Shown: positions 22,801-35,329 of the stretch, piece after piece
How the letters are laid out: each line of letters begins with the position of its first letter
How positions within the stretch are numbered: the stretch's first letter is position 1
Origin: Paraphysomonas bandaiensis
Lineage: Eukaryota; Chrysophyceae
Assembly: GCA_965644295.1 (NCBI GenBank)
Contig: CBFFRP010000362.1
Span: 248,001-312,000 of the forward strand
DNA: 64,000 nucleotides
Reading direction: 5' to 3'
Position numbers and translations under genes: made by a program
The notes under the pieces: model-generated
Seen by the model: only the letters and a program-made list of their open reading frames with translations
Databases searched by the model: none
Told to the model about the DNA's origin: nothing

Positions 22801-23897
22801 TATGAGCTATCACAGAACGACTACCTACCAACTCCCACCACTTGGCCTGATCCATCGATTCCAGCATCCTGATAAGGATATGACTGCTGTCTTACATCGG
22901 TCTGAACGATTCCCTTATTATAGTTGTTAAATGCACGTTTTGGGAACCGAAATCGAATGTCTGCGGTTTCTGGTTGGCTAGCGAGCAACGCCAAAAGTGA
23001 TGCATAACATGCATGTGGGAATGAAGTAGTGTCAATCTCGTGAATATTTGAGATAACCAAACTGTGTCCAGTGTGCTCGATGGATAACTTATGAAATGCG
23101 CACGTTTCGTGGGAAAAAGCATCATTGTGGGCTGCATGTAAAGTGACACTAGCTTGTTCCCAGGCACTAGAGGCAGCATTTGCATGATCACGGGTCAGCA
23201 TGTCCACATAATGAGCGGGATGGGAATTGACTAGAAGGTGCGTTACAGCACTGGCATCCTGAAGAGAGCGCCCAGCACTCTTGTGTTTTACTCCCACACC
23301 ACTAGACACGACAATTTGGAGGTTGGATTTATGACTCCGCAGTGGTCTTTCGTATGCAGCAGCGAGCGCGGAGTGAACCTCAGTATCATGCTTCGTTAAT
23401 CCAAGAATGTACATCACAGATTCGTGTATTTTAAGTGAGTTAGGAATTCGCGTGCAAGCACTGTATAATTTGTTAATAATGTTCGTAACACGAAGCAGGT
23501 TTACCTGACGGTCGGCAACTTCTTGATTTTGTGAGCTTCCTCACTGGACGCATAAATCGCAAAGCACACGGCATTCTCAACTTTGTCCGCGAATGCAGTG
23601 TGAATATTCGTTTCCCCAATCATAGCAGTAATAACCTTTCGAGTAGGGATACTAGTGCTGTAGCCCGTACAGGCGATATAGAGGGTCTCAGGTCCGTCTG
23701 TTGGCTCCCACTCTGTAACATGTTCACTGGCCTCAGAGACATGTGTGTTGAGTCGCCCCTTCCCGAGAACAAACTTCAGTGCATCATATTCTGTCATATT
23801 ATATGAGATATATGAGGTATAGTGATGGATACATACCACTAAAGCGATGAGCTGATACAGCAGTGATAAGAGTCACATACAGCAGACTCTGGATCAT
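19836..23897 (-). CDS. Subtilisin-like serine protease, type I membrane protein
   Basis: Thirteen exons close in frame to 1122 residues: 23897-23837, 23790-23505, 23460-22829, 22780-22614, 22563-22470, 22419-22198, 22107-21832, 21786-21757, 21703-21258, 21188-20819, 20769-20498, 20396-20324, 20275-19836. The N-terminus MIQSLLYVTLITAVSA is a signal peptide, followed by a ~300-residue pro-region. The catalytic triad is Asp near residue 328 (VVGVGDTGLDE), His near 380 (GGHGTHVSGTVAGE) and Ser near 582 (GTSMATPAVAG); NSWGTS and LFAAGNDG supply the substrate/oxyanion region. C-terminal beta-rich repeats (GDGWGTNTYEI, PYGWLGNTHYTI) precede a membrane helix at ~1075-1098 and a short cytoplasmic tail. 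It probably cleaves extracellular or luminal proteins. The Ser motif is encoded by a 30-nt micro-exon. Confidence 0.93.
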
Positions 23898-24148
23898 GGA
23901 TGCAGTGGGGGGGGGCAGTAGTTGATAGAAAAACAATGGATTACAAGGTTGTTTGTCTCTTGTTACTGTATAGAGAACATGCTAAGACGATAGGAACTGT
24001 TTGGTATGTGTGTATATGTGCCATCACATGATTCTGATGTCATACCTGCAGCCTACAGACCATCTGACGTACATCTGTAGTATATACTGTACTAATGAAT
24101 ATGGATACGCGTAGATGATACGGGGGTGGATGGATCTCTTATCATCAT

Positions 24149-24175
24149 GTACTGCTGTACTCAGCACAGCAGTAC
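24149..24175. promoter_or_regulatory. Perfect palindrome GTACTGCTGT-N7-ACAGCAGTAC
   Basis: Ten-base arms around a 7-base spacer, ~250 bp upstream of the subtilisin ATG; another TACTGCTGTA lies at 24213-24222. The same core recurs in at least five other intergenic regions of the window. Candidate binding site; function not shown. Confidence 0.35.
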
Positions 24176-24625
24176 CTACATACTCTACATATCCTCAAGT
24201 ACACACATACCCTACTGCTGTACGCACTGCTGCTGTATCTGTCCATATCTTAGAATATGTTGCAGAGTATGTCAGCACCTGCATTTCAGTGGATTCTTTG
24301 CTCATTCCCTCTTATCCCTCCCCCACCACACCGTCCCATATCCAGATAAAGATATCCAACACCCAGATATCCATATCCATATCTGTATTGCTCTAGAGGT
24401 ATTGTACATGTCCACGTATATACAGGTCAGACTACTATCCAAGCTGAATATAACGGAGTCAGTAACTGTTATTGCCTCATGCCGTGAGTGTATTCTACAC
24501 ATATCGTACTAGGATTCAACGATGGCTCTTTGTAGTGTACTGTCCGCCCGTCCCTCCGCCAATGCGGCTCTTCATGTCGGATACGGGTAGCTTATGGTAA
24601 CACAAAGGCTTACCGACCCCCTACA

Positions 24626-24729
24626 GGGAGTACTTGTGAAACATGCACAGACTCTCATAAGCCTGAATAACCCACGAGGGGAGTACTTGTGAAACATGCA
24701 CAGACTCTCATAAGCCTGAATAACCCACG
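24626..24729. repeat. 53-bp tandem direct repeat
   Basis: The unit GGGAGTACTTGTGAAACATG...CCCACG occurs twice in succession with a 53-bp period and essentially no differences, indicating a recent local duplication. Confidence 0.8.
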
Positions 24730-25618
24730 TGTGTATTGAGCAGACCTTGTAAATCTAACTTTGCCGTTCCCCTTTCCACCAGAGTATGTATACGTATGAA
24801 CGTTCCGGCCTCCACCACCAGGGAGGTCTCGCGTTCGAGGGCCCGCGCCACCGCCTCCGCCATTTCCTGCTATATATTGTACAGATCCACTTGGCATTGT
24901 GGACGTGCATAGACCACATATATATCATCGTAAGGATTATATCGTTAGCATAATATTGGCTTCGTCCATCCTCTACGTATAATATAACTAGGGGTTTAGT
25001 AATCGTGAATGTCTTTTGCACTTATTGAGTAAAGTATAATAAAAGCCCTACTTGGCGGACATCCACGAGGAATATGCGTTTTTTTTATATCGTAAAGTGT
25101 AAAGCAGCGCGCATCTAATCGGAGCAGTAAACTCTGGCAGAATGGGACAGTGGTATTAGGATAAATCCGAGGCCTGTATAATGCTCTAGCACACTTGTTG
25201 TAGTATTTCAATACAGTGATTCAGGAGAATTGTTTATTCATTTCCCTCCGAAGTTGTATTAATGTGAAAAATTTGTGAGACATGGATCCATATAATTCGA
25301 CGTCGTAAATAATTGGTTGTCATATTATAATATTGATAATAACATGATAAATACCAAATAGCACATTCATAACAATTTCTTTTTATGAAGTCATAAATAC
25401 TGTTAGTAATTACTGCATCACCAAGTGATTTGGTGTTACTGCTGTTTTGTGGTAATGTATTGTGATTTGCTATTATAATTGATTGTCTACGACCTATTGC
25501 TACGATATTACACAAAAATAAAGTATCATATGCAAATTAACTGTTATTATCACACCAAGTACAACAAAACATCAAATCTTTCAAAGAAGTAAGCTACATG
25601 CAGAAGTTGGATATATGA

Positions 25619-26153
25619 CTATTGCTTCTTTCTCTTCTTAGTTTTCTTCTTCTTGTGTTTCTCAAGAATTTCAAAGTTATACCCCGCCATAGAATCTTCG
25701 GCCTGTTTGCCATATCGCTTGCTTAGTTCTTCGGGTGTAAGGTCATCAATACTGGAAGGTCTGTATACTGTTGCGTCTCCAAATCCTTGCATTCTCATCT
25801 GCTCCAGTACCTGAAAAACAAAACATATTCAGCTGGACAAAGTATTCTAAACATACGGTTGATACCTCTTGAATATTCGCCTCATCCTGAGGTGTCTTTT
25901 TTGCAGATGATGTCTTTCGTTCCTTAGACTTCTGGTGCCGAGACACGGGGACGTGTTGATTTTCGAATAACTGATCTCCATAGTCGGATTTCTGTTCACA
26001 ATGTTCACAGTCAATGTTCCTTTCATCCAACATGCGGCGAATTTTCTTCAAGGATAATTTATCAATAGCTTCCCTTGTCATAGGTGCGGTAAAAGCACTT
26101 TCTTTGGCAAGTACCGATACGAGAATCACAAACACGCTGACCAGTCGATGCAT
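25619..26153 (-). CDS. Small ER-lumen protein with MANF/ARMET-like SAP domain
   Basis: Two exons, 26153-25866 and 25810-25619 (phase 0, 55-nt intron), giving 159 residues. MHRLVSVFVILVSVLA is a signal peptide. Residues ~24-50 read DKLSLKKIRRMLDERNIDCEHCEQKSDY: a SAP-like helix pair followed by a CxxC and the K-S-D-Y end typical of the C-terminal domain of MANF/CDNF and of related ER proteins. The second exon encodes EELSKRYGKQAED and a Lys-rich tail (KKKKTKKRKK). Role in ER folding or stress is inferred from the domain. The saposin-like N-terminal half of MANF is missing. Confidence 0.65.
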
Positions 26154-26859
26154 GCTTAACAACTTCACTATGGAAATGAAAAGAGCCCCTCAAGTTTAGG
26201 AGATTAGAATAATAATAACCAGACTGTTTTTAATATTATAAGTACAGTCAGTTTCTCAACCAAATATGTGCCTTAGGTGTTCCACGAGTCTCTACTTTAA
26301 GCAGACCGACGGCCTGAGCTGTCCTCGGAGAACTGATGCTCCTCTCTATAGGAATTCCTACTCGACTCAATTTCCAATAGAGTTTTAGTAGAGCGAAAAC
26401 TAGAAAATGGGATTTTTATACAAATTATGGATTTCTCAGTAGCGTTGTCAATACAGTGTATAACATTACTGTAGGAGCTGTAGTTGCGGACAGTATTCGC
26501 TGTATTCAAGCAAAAAAACATATATTGAAATTTTGGGATGAAAATTTGTACGAGGAGTGCCCATACTACAGGGACTGTATTTCCGTATTCCGGGTATATA
26601 TGTGGTATACATATTCTGTATATTGTACTGCTGTATGTTATATATGAGGCGGACGCTTTCATATGATAAGGTAGGTACGACCTCTGCACACGCAACAGGA
26701 AGCCCATGCAGAGATTGATATACTTCCCACTCCATGTATATTTATTCCTTGACTGAGTGTAGTCACGAACCAACTTTATCTTTTGCTTATATGTAAAGTT
26801 GAGAGTCATATCAGAGTATTCGTTATAATTTACTTACAAGGAGTTTAAACTAGTTGACA
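26154..26859. promoter_or_regulatory. Divergent intergenic region
   Basis: About 700 bp between the divergent MANF-like and acidic-repeat genes. TACTGCTGTA is at 26626-26635, ~225 bp before the rightward ATG. Overlapping frames in both strands have no recognisable motif. Confidence 0.35.
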
Positions 26860-29092
26860 ATGAGGCATTTATCTCTGATTCTCATTATTTTAATTCTGGG
26901 GGTGTTTGTTAATGATTTCCAGATCAATGGACAGCAAATAACTCTTCGTCATGGTGCTAAATGGGATATTGATACAGTACAGAGAGAGTTACAGGGGGAG
27001 GGTCCTGGAGGTGAAGGAGGCGACATGAACAACGGACCTGACGGAGACAACAAAGACAATGGCCCAGAGGATGGTAACAACAAAGACAACGGCCCAGAGG
27101 ATGGTAACAATGAGGGTGATAATAAAGACAACGGTCCAGAGGGTGATAATAAAGACAATGGTCCAGAGGATGGTAACAATGAGGGTGATAATAAAGACAA
27201 TGGTCCAGAGGATGGTAACAATGAGGGTGATAATAAGGATAATGGTCCAGAGGATGGTAACAATGAGGGTGATAATAAGGATAATGGTCCTGAGGATGGT
27301 AACAATGAGGGTGATAATAAGGATAATGGTCCTGAGGATGGTAACAATGAGGGTGATAATAAGGATAATGGTCCTGAGGATGGTGACAATGGTGATAATA
27401 AAGACAATGGTCCTGAGGATGGTAACAATGAGGGTGATAATAAGGATAATGGTCCTGAGGATGGAGACAATAAAGATGAACCTGAAGAACCAGAAGAACC
27501 AGAAAACCCAGATGATTGTGGACCTGATCACCACCATTGTGCCCCCACACCCCTGCCGTCCCCTTATCAAGCACATCCCAACTTCAATGTTCCAACTCCT
27601 CGCCCCACGCCTGCTCCTGGGAGCAGTGGATCTGGTAGTAGTGACTCAGCGGGACTTTTCAAAAGCCAAGATTATGTATGTAGCCCTACAACACTCGTTG
27701 CACAATGCATTAAATCGTCGTTTTATTGCTGGCCCGTCACAGCTTTCTATGTTTAAATAACGTCTTCATATACACCGTGCGTATGTACAGATGTGCCTTC
27801 TCGTACTCCATATGTTGATTCATCATTTTAATGCTAATGTACTATGTGATTTAGGCGCAGGACGCTGAGATCGGGATGGCACTTGGCACCGGGCTCGCTG
27901 TTTGTGCCCTATTATTCGGTACGCTGCCCATGCATATTAGTTTTCATAGCATATTCGCCCACTTCCTATTTGTATTGATACTGGCGTTGGACGAGTTATT
28001 TAATACTGCTCTTGTAGGTGCTGCTTATGTGGCGTACAAGGCGAAGACACATGTTACTGTAGCTAGGTATGTTTCTGCAATTAGCTTTTCGTGGTAGCTA
28101 TTATTTCACTCCTACTTACCATATTGTCAATATTTGTATGGAATTATTACTTCTGGTTGATATTGCATATTGTAACTTGGGTGGTATCGTGTAGACGAAT
28201 TAGGGAGCACATGTATGGAAACGGTCACTCGAGTGATGACCCTAGTGTTATCGAGATCGCGCTCGCGATGCTTGAAGGGGGAGACTTTAGAGGACAACAA
28301 AGAAGGGGACATGCATTCGATGTAAGTCTTGTTTGTATATTATATGTATAGTCCCTAATGTATGCGCTTATCGATAAGGCTTCAATGCACTCGACGGACG
28401 GACTTACAGACAGTTATGACAACAAGGTTGCTTTTGGAACTGCCATGGGTATGTATTTAAACTGTTCTTTTTTCAATCTTGATGAGTATGTTTATTGAGA
28501 TGAATATCTATAGATTAATGCTATTTTACTTTACGCTTGAGTACGATTATTTATGTTTCAGCACATGAATTGATGTTTATACGTTCCGAGACAGTAGTGT
28601 ATGGATGTGTGTACTGTTATATGGGTTGTCATTATATGTGTTAAATGTATGCTATGTAATCACTGCTTAATTCTGCTGTTTGCTCACAGACGTGTCTCTT
28701 CGGGATTCGCAGAGAGGCCCTGCTTATGGTCAGTCCAATGAACCGTCTAGATATATGCCTTCTACCTCCAAATTTCCCGTACCCTCTCCTCCTCCTGGCG
28801 CCCGTATGGGATCTTCGTCTCATGGAATGAATGTATCGGGACACGGAGGTGTGGGTATGGGTGCGTCCAGACACGGATATGATTCAGCCGAGAATCCAGT
28901 ACCTGCTGGGTTTGGAACAGGTACGTCCTGTTAACCTTTTAGTCTTATGTAACCATAGTTCAAGTGTTTCTTATGCTTGTGCATATACTCACATGTGTTG
29001 ACACTCATTTTATTGCAGTGAGGAAAACCAAAGTACCACCGATATCGCCATCCACTACATCCGGGTTTGAGCGCCCACCAGCAGATATATGA
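26860..29092 (+). CDS. Acidic tandem-repeat type I membrane protein
   Basis: Seven exons: 26860-27675, 27855-27918, 28018-28066, 28195-28321, 28379-28448, 28690-28920, 29019-29092, closing in frame to 476 residues. MRHLSLILIILILGVFV is a signal peptide. About 135 residues follow of degenerate repeats of the type DNKDNGPEDGNNEG (12-14 residues, ~10 units), rich in Asp/Asn/Gly. Then come a Pro-rich linker, one membrane helix (IGMALGTGLAVCALLFGGAA, split between exons 2 and 3) and a basic/Ser-Pro cytoplasmic tail. No enzyme domain is seen. It may be a surface or wall-linked protein, with the acidic array possibly binding Ca2+; that is inference. Confidence 0.72.
27030..27480 (+). repeat. Coding minisatellite (~36-42 bp units)
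   Basis: Repeats of GGTAACAATGAGGGTGATAA... preserve the reading frame and encode the Asp/Asn/Gly array. Neighbouring units are nearly identical, suggesting recent expansion by unequal exchange or slippage. Confidence 0.85.
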
Positions 29093-30200
29093 GGAAACTA
29101 GTTATTTGCAGTATATGATGTAGTGTTAGCCGTGTTTAGAGCGTGTTTCGGCTGGGTCTTAGGGGAATTGTAAGTGCAAGTACTATGCATATCGGTACTA
29201 TGGGCAGTATGAATGATGTTATGTAAGGAGCGTTGCTCTTTTGTAAAGTTGGAGTGAGTGCATGCTGCTGCCAACTATCCATATTCCATATTAGCTTTTA
29301 AATGAAGTATATTAATTAATATTAAATTTTGGAAGAATATACTTGTTTTTGTAGTTTGCAGCATGTGTAAGTTCTATTATTCTATTTTCTGACAAAGAGA
29401 TATTAGTTCTAGTAGTGCTTCACAGAAATCGTTGGTAGCAAAACAATATTATCCTAAACAATGAGTCACCCGTTTTGCATGCAGTTTTCGTTGTTAGTAA
29501 GGATAGATGTAAAGATGTACGTGGGGGAATAGCATGTGTGGTATTTAAATGATAAGATCACTCTTATTGGCCTTGACAATCACTAATGCCTTTACACTGC
29601 TTGCTGCACCATTAGCTCCTTATATAGCGTGTTTTTAGGTAATTAAGCAGCACAAGAAGTAATGTCCCTTATTCAAACACAGCTAAAAGTAAGCATCTTA
29701 TTGTATATGGAAGTGGTTATATGTGTAGCAATGATATGCATATCCACAGCAGAGGACATGATAGATATGGTCCAGTCTCATATACTCAGCATTGTACAGA
29801 GCATGCCGTGTAGAACCACACACACCATTCCTATAATTTTCCTGCATATATGCAAACAGTATGTACGTACAATACACAGTGAAAGAATCCCCAATATGGG
29901 ACAGGAAAAAGTAACGGGCAGATAACTTTCCTCTAAAATATACACATATCGGCATGTACAGCAGTATATGTATGTATAGTTATACAGTACTACAGTACAT
30001 ACTATACTGAGATCTGACCATTTGAATACCTAACGAACTCAGCTCACTTCACTTCGCTTATAACTGACTTCGTCTATATGTTCCCACTTAAGCAGTAAGT
30101 ACCTGCATCCTCATATAGCCGACGTACACTACTCTACTTAGAGATACTACAGCCCAGTGCTGTGTGTATATTCATAGTGTTATTACAGTATACATCTACA
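29093..30200. other. Intergenic region
   Basis: AT-rich DNA upstream of the EF-hand gene. TACAGCAGTA lies at 29957-29966, ~240 bp before the ATG. No other gene recognised. Confidence 0.4.
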
Positions 30201-33200
30201 ATGAACACAAAGTCTTCTAATATTATATATCACGATACATCTGGATCAGAAACTATCCCTCGACCTTCTCAAGGGAAGAAACAAATAGGTCGTAAGAGTG
30301 ATACATCTTCTCTTATAGGGGGTATTGATGCAGGCGGTGATAAGTGGAAAACCACATATCAGCTACAAGGAGAAGTTCCTTCAGAGAAAACGAAACATTC
30401 ACATAAACGGAGGGTTGAGAACAAAGGCAAGGAATCATTTGAGTTTGGAACCACTCCAATTGAGCGGTTGAGAAAGCAGTTAGCATCAAGAGGGGCCACT
30501 GGGATATCAGGACTCGCTCGTCGGTTCAAATCAATGGACGATGATGGCAGCAGGTCTCTTTCTATGGCTGAATTCAACAAAGCAATCAAAGAATATCGTT
30601 TGGATTTTACAGAAGCAGAAATTGCTGAACTTTTTAACTTGTTTGACCGGGATAGAAGTGGAACTATTGGCTATGAAGAGTTCTTGCAAAAAATACGGGT
30701 GAGTGTGTTCAATGTACTATATTTGGTTTGACATCTATACAGGGCAGGCTAAACATGAGACGCAAAGAACTTGTTCATTTAGCTTTTAATAAAATTGATA
30801 AAGACGGAAGTGGAATTTTGGATATTGATGATATTATTGGCGTTTATGATGCCAGTAAGCACCCCGATGTCATATCAGGAAAGAGAAAACCAGAAGACGT
30901 ATTATCAGAGTTCCTGGAGACTTTCGATGTGGGCGGAGAGGTTGACGGAAAAGTCACACTCGATGAATTTGAAAACTACTATTCCAATATCAGTGCATCA
31001 ATCGATAGTGACGACTACTTCGAACTTATGATTCGAAATGCATGGCACATTAGTGGTGGAGAGGGGGTATGTGAGAATTCAGCGAATCGACGTGTTCTGG
31101 TCACTAGAGCAGATGGTACCCAGGCAGTCGAGGAGATAAAAGATGATCTTGGACTTAAGGCAGATGACAAGGAGGGGATGATGTCTCGATTGCGAGGACA
31201 GGGTGTCGATGTGGCTGCAGTTGATGTTCATTCAGGCGGGGAGAATGGAGTGGGAAAGGACAAGAAAATGAATCCGCGTAGGCGGCCTACAGGCAAGAAG
31301 GGCCTGAACAAGGGTTTCACTGGAGATACTGTTGCGTCTACATCGTATGGTATTAATTCAGGATATATTTCGAAAGGGAATGAAGTCAACTTAGGTCGCC
31401 CGGGAAGTGCTGGATACAAGACCTTGGCATCAGGTGTTTCAAGGTCAGTTTGAGAGGAATGACATATTTCGTTGTGCCATGTATGTTTGTTAGATGTAGT
31501 TAAAACGTAGTGACATGCCTTTTCCATCACAGGTCTATGGCACCTTCTAAATCCAGTGCTGTTGCAGCACCCACTGTGAATGCCAGTGATGCTATAACTG
31601 CACGTCATCCCGTGTTTTTGCAGCTCAAAGAACAATTAGCTTCTCGAGGCGCAGTAGGTATCGCTGGCCTTGGAAGGGCTTTCAAGCGAATGGATTTCGA
31701 CGGTAGCAAGTCGTTAAACTTTGAAGAGTTTGACCAGGCACTGAACGAAAGTGGATTGAAGTTGACACAGCCACAGAAAAGACAACTATTTGCCTTTTTT
31801 GATAAAGATCGCACGGGTTCTATTGGATACAATGAATTTATCACAGGGCTTAGAGTAAGTCGTTTGAAGATTTATCTAGACACTTTCCATATGTTATGTG
31901 TCACCATATTACACGTTTTAAAATATTATCAGAGCCTGGAGATAATGTCTTTGGTTTAGGGTACATTAAATGATCGTCGCAGAAAATTAGTGCATATGGC
32001 CTTTAAGAAGTTGGATAGAGATGGTAATGGCACAGTAGAAATTCAGGATGTTATCAGCATTTACGATGCCAGTAAGCATCCTGATGTCATATCAGGAAAA
32101 AGAACAAATAGTCAAGTGCTGATGGAATTTCTGGAGACTTTCGATGTGGGCGGAGAGGTTGACGGAAAAGTCACACTCGATGAATTTGAAAACTACTATT
32201 CCAATATCAGTGCATCAATCGATAGTGACGACTACTTTGAGCTTATGATTCGAAATGCATGGCACATTAGTGGTGGAAAGGGGGTATGTGAGAATTCAGC
32301 GAATCGACGTGTTCTGGTCACTAGAGCAGATGGTGCCCAGGCAGTCGAGGAGATAAAAGATGATCTTGGACTTAAGGCAGATGACAAGGAGGGGATGATG
32401 TCTCGATTGCGAGGACAGGGTGTAGATGCTTCCTCAATAGACTTAACATATGGTACAGATACGAGAAAGCCTCGTGCCGCTTCAGCTAGAGCTAGAGGTA
32501 GAGGTAGACAGGCGAACTCGAACCAGACGAATTCGATGCGCCATAAGGCACCTGCTGGTAGTGGGGTGCATCTCGCTCGTTCACTCTCTCGGCGTGCTAG
32601 TGAAGACCTTAGCACAGCGGAAAATTCCGAGACTAACAATGAAACGACGGGTGAAGTATTTGTTGGAATGACTCTACCGAATGGACTAGGTAGCAAATGT
32701 TCTGTAGTTTATATTAGGAATCTTTAACTTTTTTAACTTACGTAGTGGTAAAAGGAATAGATAAAAATGTCAAGCCCGAGAAGAAGATAAATCGACCGCC
32801 ACCCCCACCGTCATCATCTCCGTCTAAGAGAAGTGGAATGCATATGAGGTATTTTCTAATGTTTTGCTTCTGCACATATAGAATCAAATCTGTTTTGTAT
32901 AGTCATTTTTGTGTTTACCATGAAATGTATTACTGCATGCAGTCAATTTTGCTTTTTCATTATCATGTACATAGGAGGTCTAATATTAATGACGACGAGG
33001 AAGAACAAGGTAGATTATAGTATATGCATTCGGTTTATTGTTGCTCATATACTTCGCAGTTGAACCCGCGATTAGTGGGGGGGATTTGGAAACTTTGAAA
33101 GAACTAAAGATGCGGGCGTTTCGTCTATATGTTCGAAAGAATTACCAGGAGGCTGAGCGCTTATACCAGGAAGCTCTTGATTTGACACTTGCTTTAAATG

Positions 33201-33319
33201 GTAACAACATGGTAGATCCTGAGTATGTCAAGGGAAAAGAAAATGTTAATAAGTGCAGAGACAAAATGGGCATGAAGCCCTTAGGAGCTAGCGACGACGA
33301 AGAGGACTCTGTTTGGTAG
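30201..33319 (+). CDS. Duplicated calcyphosine-like EF-hand protein with C-terminal helical repeat
   Basis: Seven exons: 30201-30698, 30743-31443, 31533-31854, 31960-32689, 32746-32848, 32975-33009, 33060-33319; all phases agree, 882 residues. Two calcyphosine-type modules are in tandem. Each begins with a LASRGAxGIxGL helix and continues with EF loops (DDDGSRSLSMAEF, DRDRSGTIGYEEF, DKDGSGILDIDDI and the variant loop FDVGGEVDGKVTLDEF in module 1; DFDGSKSLNFEEF, DKDRTGSIGYNEF and DRDGNGTVEIQDV in module 2). Each ends with RNAWHISGG. A basic linker and Pro-rich segment lead to a TPR/MIT-like helix pair (AFRLYVRKNYQEAERLYQEAL). Calcium sensing is expected; partners are unknown. Exon boundaries are equivalent in the two modules, showing an intragenic duplication. 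Confidence 0.88.
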
Positions 33320-33649
33320 TTTTTAGCACCTTTATCTTATAGAATGTTGTAAATGTGTGACTGGCAATTCTGTTTTGTTATTTGATTTTCTATAGTTGGT
33401 ATTATTGTCAGGGTATTACTTTTCATTAGCAATTACATTGTTTGGCTAATTATTCTGAGGAAATACAAACACAATTGTTGGTATCTGGTATTGTACGTGT
33501 TATAGGTTAGCGTGTTTTACTTCAAAATATACTTACATGTGTGCCATATTAGTATATGTGCCTAATTTCAACAATTGCTCCAAATAGTATACGCACTGAA
33601 TCACTCACAACGCCGATATCCGTTGTAGTAGTATATATTTTATAAAAAT
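33320..33649. other. Short intergenic region between convergent genes
   Basis: 3' flanks of the EF-hand gene and of the transporter. T/A-rich, nothing else recognised. Confidence 0.5.
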
Positions 33650-35329
33650 TTAGAGTAAAGCTTCGGTCAACAATTGGGAAGTGGGTTGAAAGGATTCTAC
33701 TTTAAGGCTATGTTGTCGTTTCTCAATGAACCACCATGTTGGTATGGATAATAATATGAATCCAATAGCCAGTAAGCTATACATAGGTGATACGATAATA
33801 CCATTGATAAAAATAAACACAGCTACTACAATAAGACTACATGGAACGAATGGGTAGCCAGGGACTTTAAATGGCCTTACAGCATCAGGTTCTTTCAAGC
33901 GTAGGTGCAGGAGAACAACCCCTATGAATGAATAATACATCCAACTTGCAGGCCCAAAGTATTGAAGGAGCGTTGAGTACGAAGATCCGGGAAGAAGAAT
34001 AAGAACGATAGCCCACAGAGATTGTATTAAAATAGCTACCCAAGGCACGGACGATGAGTTTAGTATTGAAAGGACATCTGTGTGACAACAAAATAAGTCA
34101 CTATACAGTTCACGTAAATAAAAGAAAACAAATGGCATGACTACCTGGAAACTGCCCAGCCCTAGATATTGCATAGAAGACTCTGCCACCTGTCATGATA
34201 GACCCGCTAGCTGTTGATGCTGCACACACTGCGACTCCAAGTGCAAAGAAACCGGCAAGTAATTTTCCAGACACCTCTTTCCCAAATGCAATGATAACAG
34301 AATCAACGTGCTCTAAGTCGTGTTCAGAAAGAGTAGAAAAAAAGGAAATATTTATAAGCAAGTACACAACAGATACAGCTGCCGTTCCCAATGTTATTAA
34401 CCACGGAAGGCGAGATTCAAAGTGGATTGTCTCTTCGGCTAAGAATACAATGTCTGCCCATCCTTCGTATGCCCACAGGCAAGCTATCATTGCACTTCCA
34501 ATTCCTCCAATGTCGGTGCCGCTAAAGGAATGGGATGCTGACATATTTTCCCTAACACAACTTACATTAGCTAAATAACATTGAAGCCGTATAGTGACGA
34601 CAATCGACATTGCAACAGACAGTATGTAACCAACCTGCCAGGCATCAAGTTTTCAGCCAAGTATACCGCAGCAGTGCCAATCACACAGAGCACGAGAGAT
34701 CCTTTGAAAACCATAACAGTCTGTACAGAGACTAAAATCAGTAAAAGATTTTATAAAGGCAGAGTACCTTTATTAGGCCAGATGACACTTTCACCCCAAG
34801 ACAGTTGAGTCCTGCTAAAAATATAATCAAAGCCACAGAGCATAGTTTCGACATTGTTTTATTGCTCTCAACATCTTCCAAATCCAAGAAAACAGCGACA
34901 ATATAATTTCCAAATACAACTGCTGTAATTGCTTGAAACCCTGGCTTGGCAATCCAAAAATAATACCATCCGAAAGTAAAGCTTGCATATGGTCCATATG
35001 CATGGGCGAAGAATTCATAATCACCACCTGAGGAGGGAATCATCGCTCCTAGTTCTGCATAACATAAGCTGGCAATAATAACAACACCCCCTATCAATAT
35101 ACGTTAACAGAGAGGAGTATACATGACAGTATAATCTGTATAAGTATTCACCTGATAGAGCCCATATGCATATAGCCGCCCCTGTCGAGCCACAGCGCTG
35201 TAGAGTCACACCAGGAGATGCGAACACGCCACTTCCAATCATGTTATTGATAATAACACACAGAGCATCTATGAATCCGAGGGATCTAGTTAGTTTATGG
35301 GGTTGTTTAATGTGTATGGAGAGATCCAT
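33650..35329 (-). CDS. APC-superfamily amino-acid transporter (LAT type)
   Basis: Five exons: 35329-35152, 35090-34768, 34720-34635, 34551-34145, 34077-33650, giving 473 residues, the usual size. The first helix carries IINNMIGSGVFASPG, the GSG substrate-binding kink of APC carriers. SLCYAELGAMIPSSGGDYEFF is the conserved TM2-TM3 loop, and ACLWAYEGWADIVFLAEE is the TM6 signature of L-type (SLC7) light chains. About 12 hydrophobic helices can be traced. It should exchange or import neutral amino acids across the plasma membrane. No heavy-chain partner is nearby. Confidence 0.9.

Larger units (their letters stand above)
23898..25618. other. Intergenic region with palindromic motif and 53-bp duplication
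   Basis: Holds the likely subtilisin promoter (see 24149-24175) and a 53-bp tandem duplication at 24626-24729. A minus-strand Gly-rich frame at 24655-24897 lacks family motifs and runs through the duplication, so I do not call it. The remainder is AT-rich. Confidence 0.45.

Noticed and set aside
24811-24870. GTTCGAGGGC near GC-rich sequence, suggestive of a tRNA T-arm
   Set aside because: No acceptor, D or anticodon stem could be formed on either strand.
24655-24897. Gly-rich minus-strand frame possibly encoding a secreted peptide
   Set aside because: No signal peptide or family motif, and its end runs through the 53-bp duplication; coding status not supported.
26949-27576. Three long antisense frames (Ser/Pro/Leu, His/Tyr and Ile/Thr rich)
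   Set aside because: They are shadows of the frame-preserving coding minisatellite on the plus strand.
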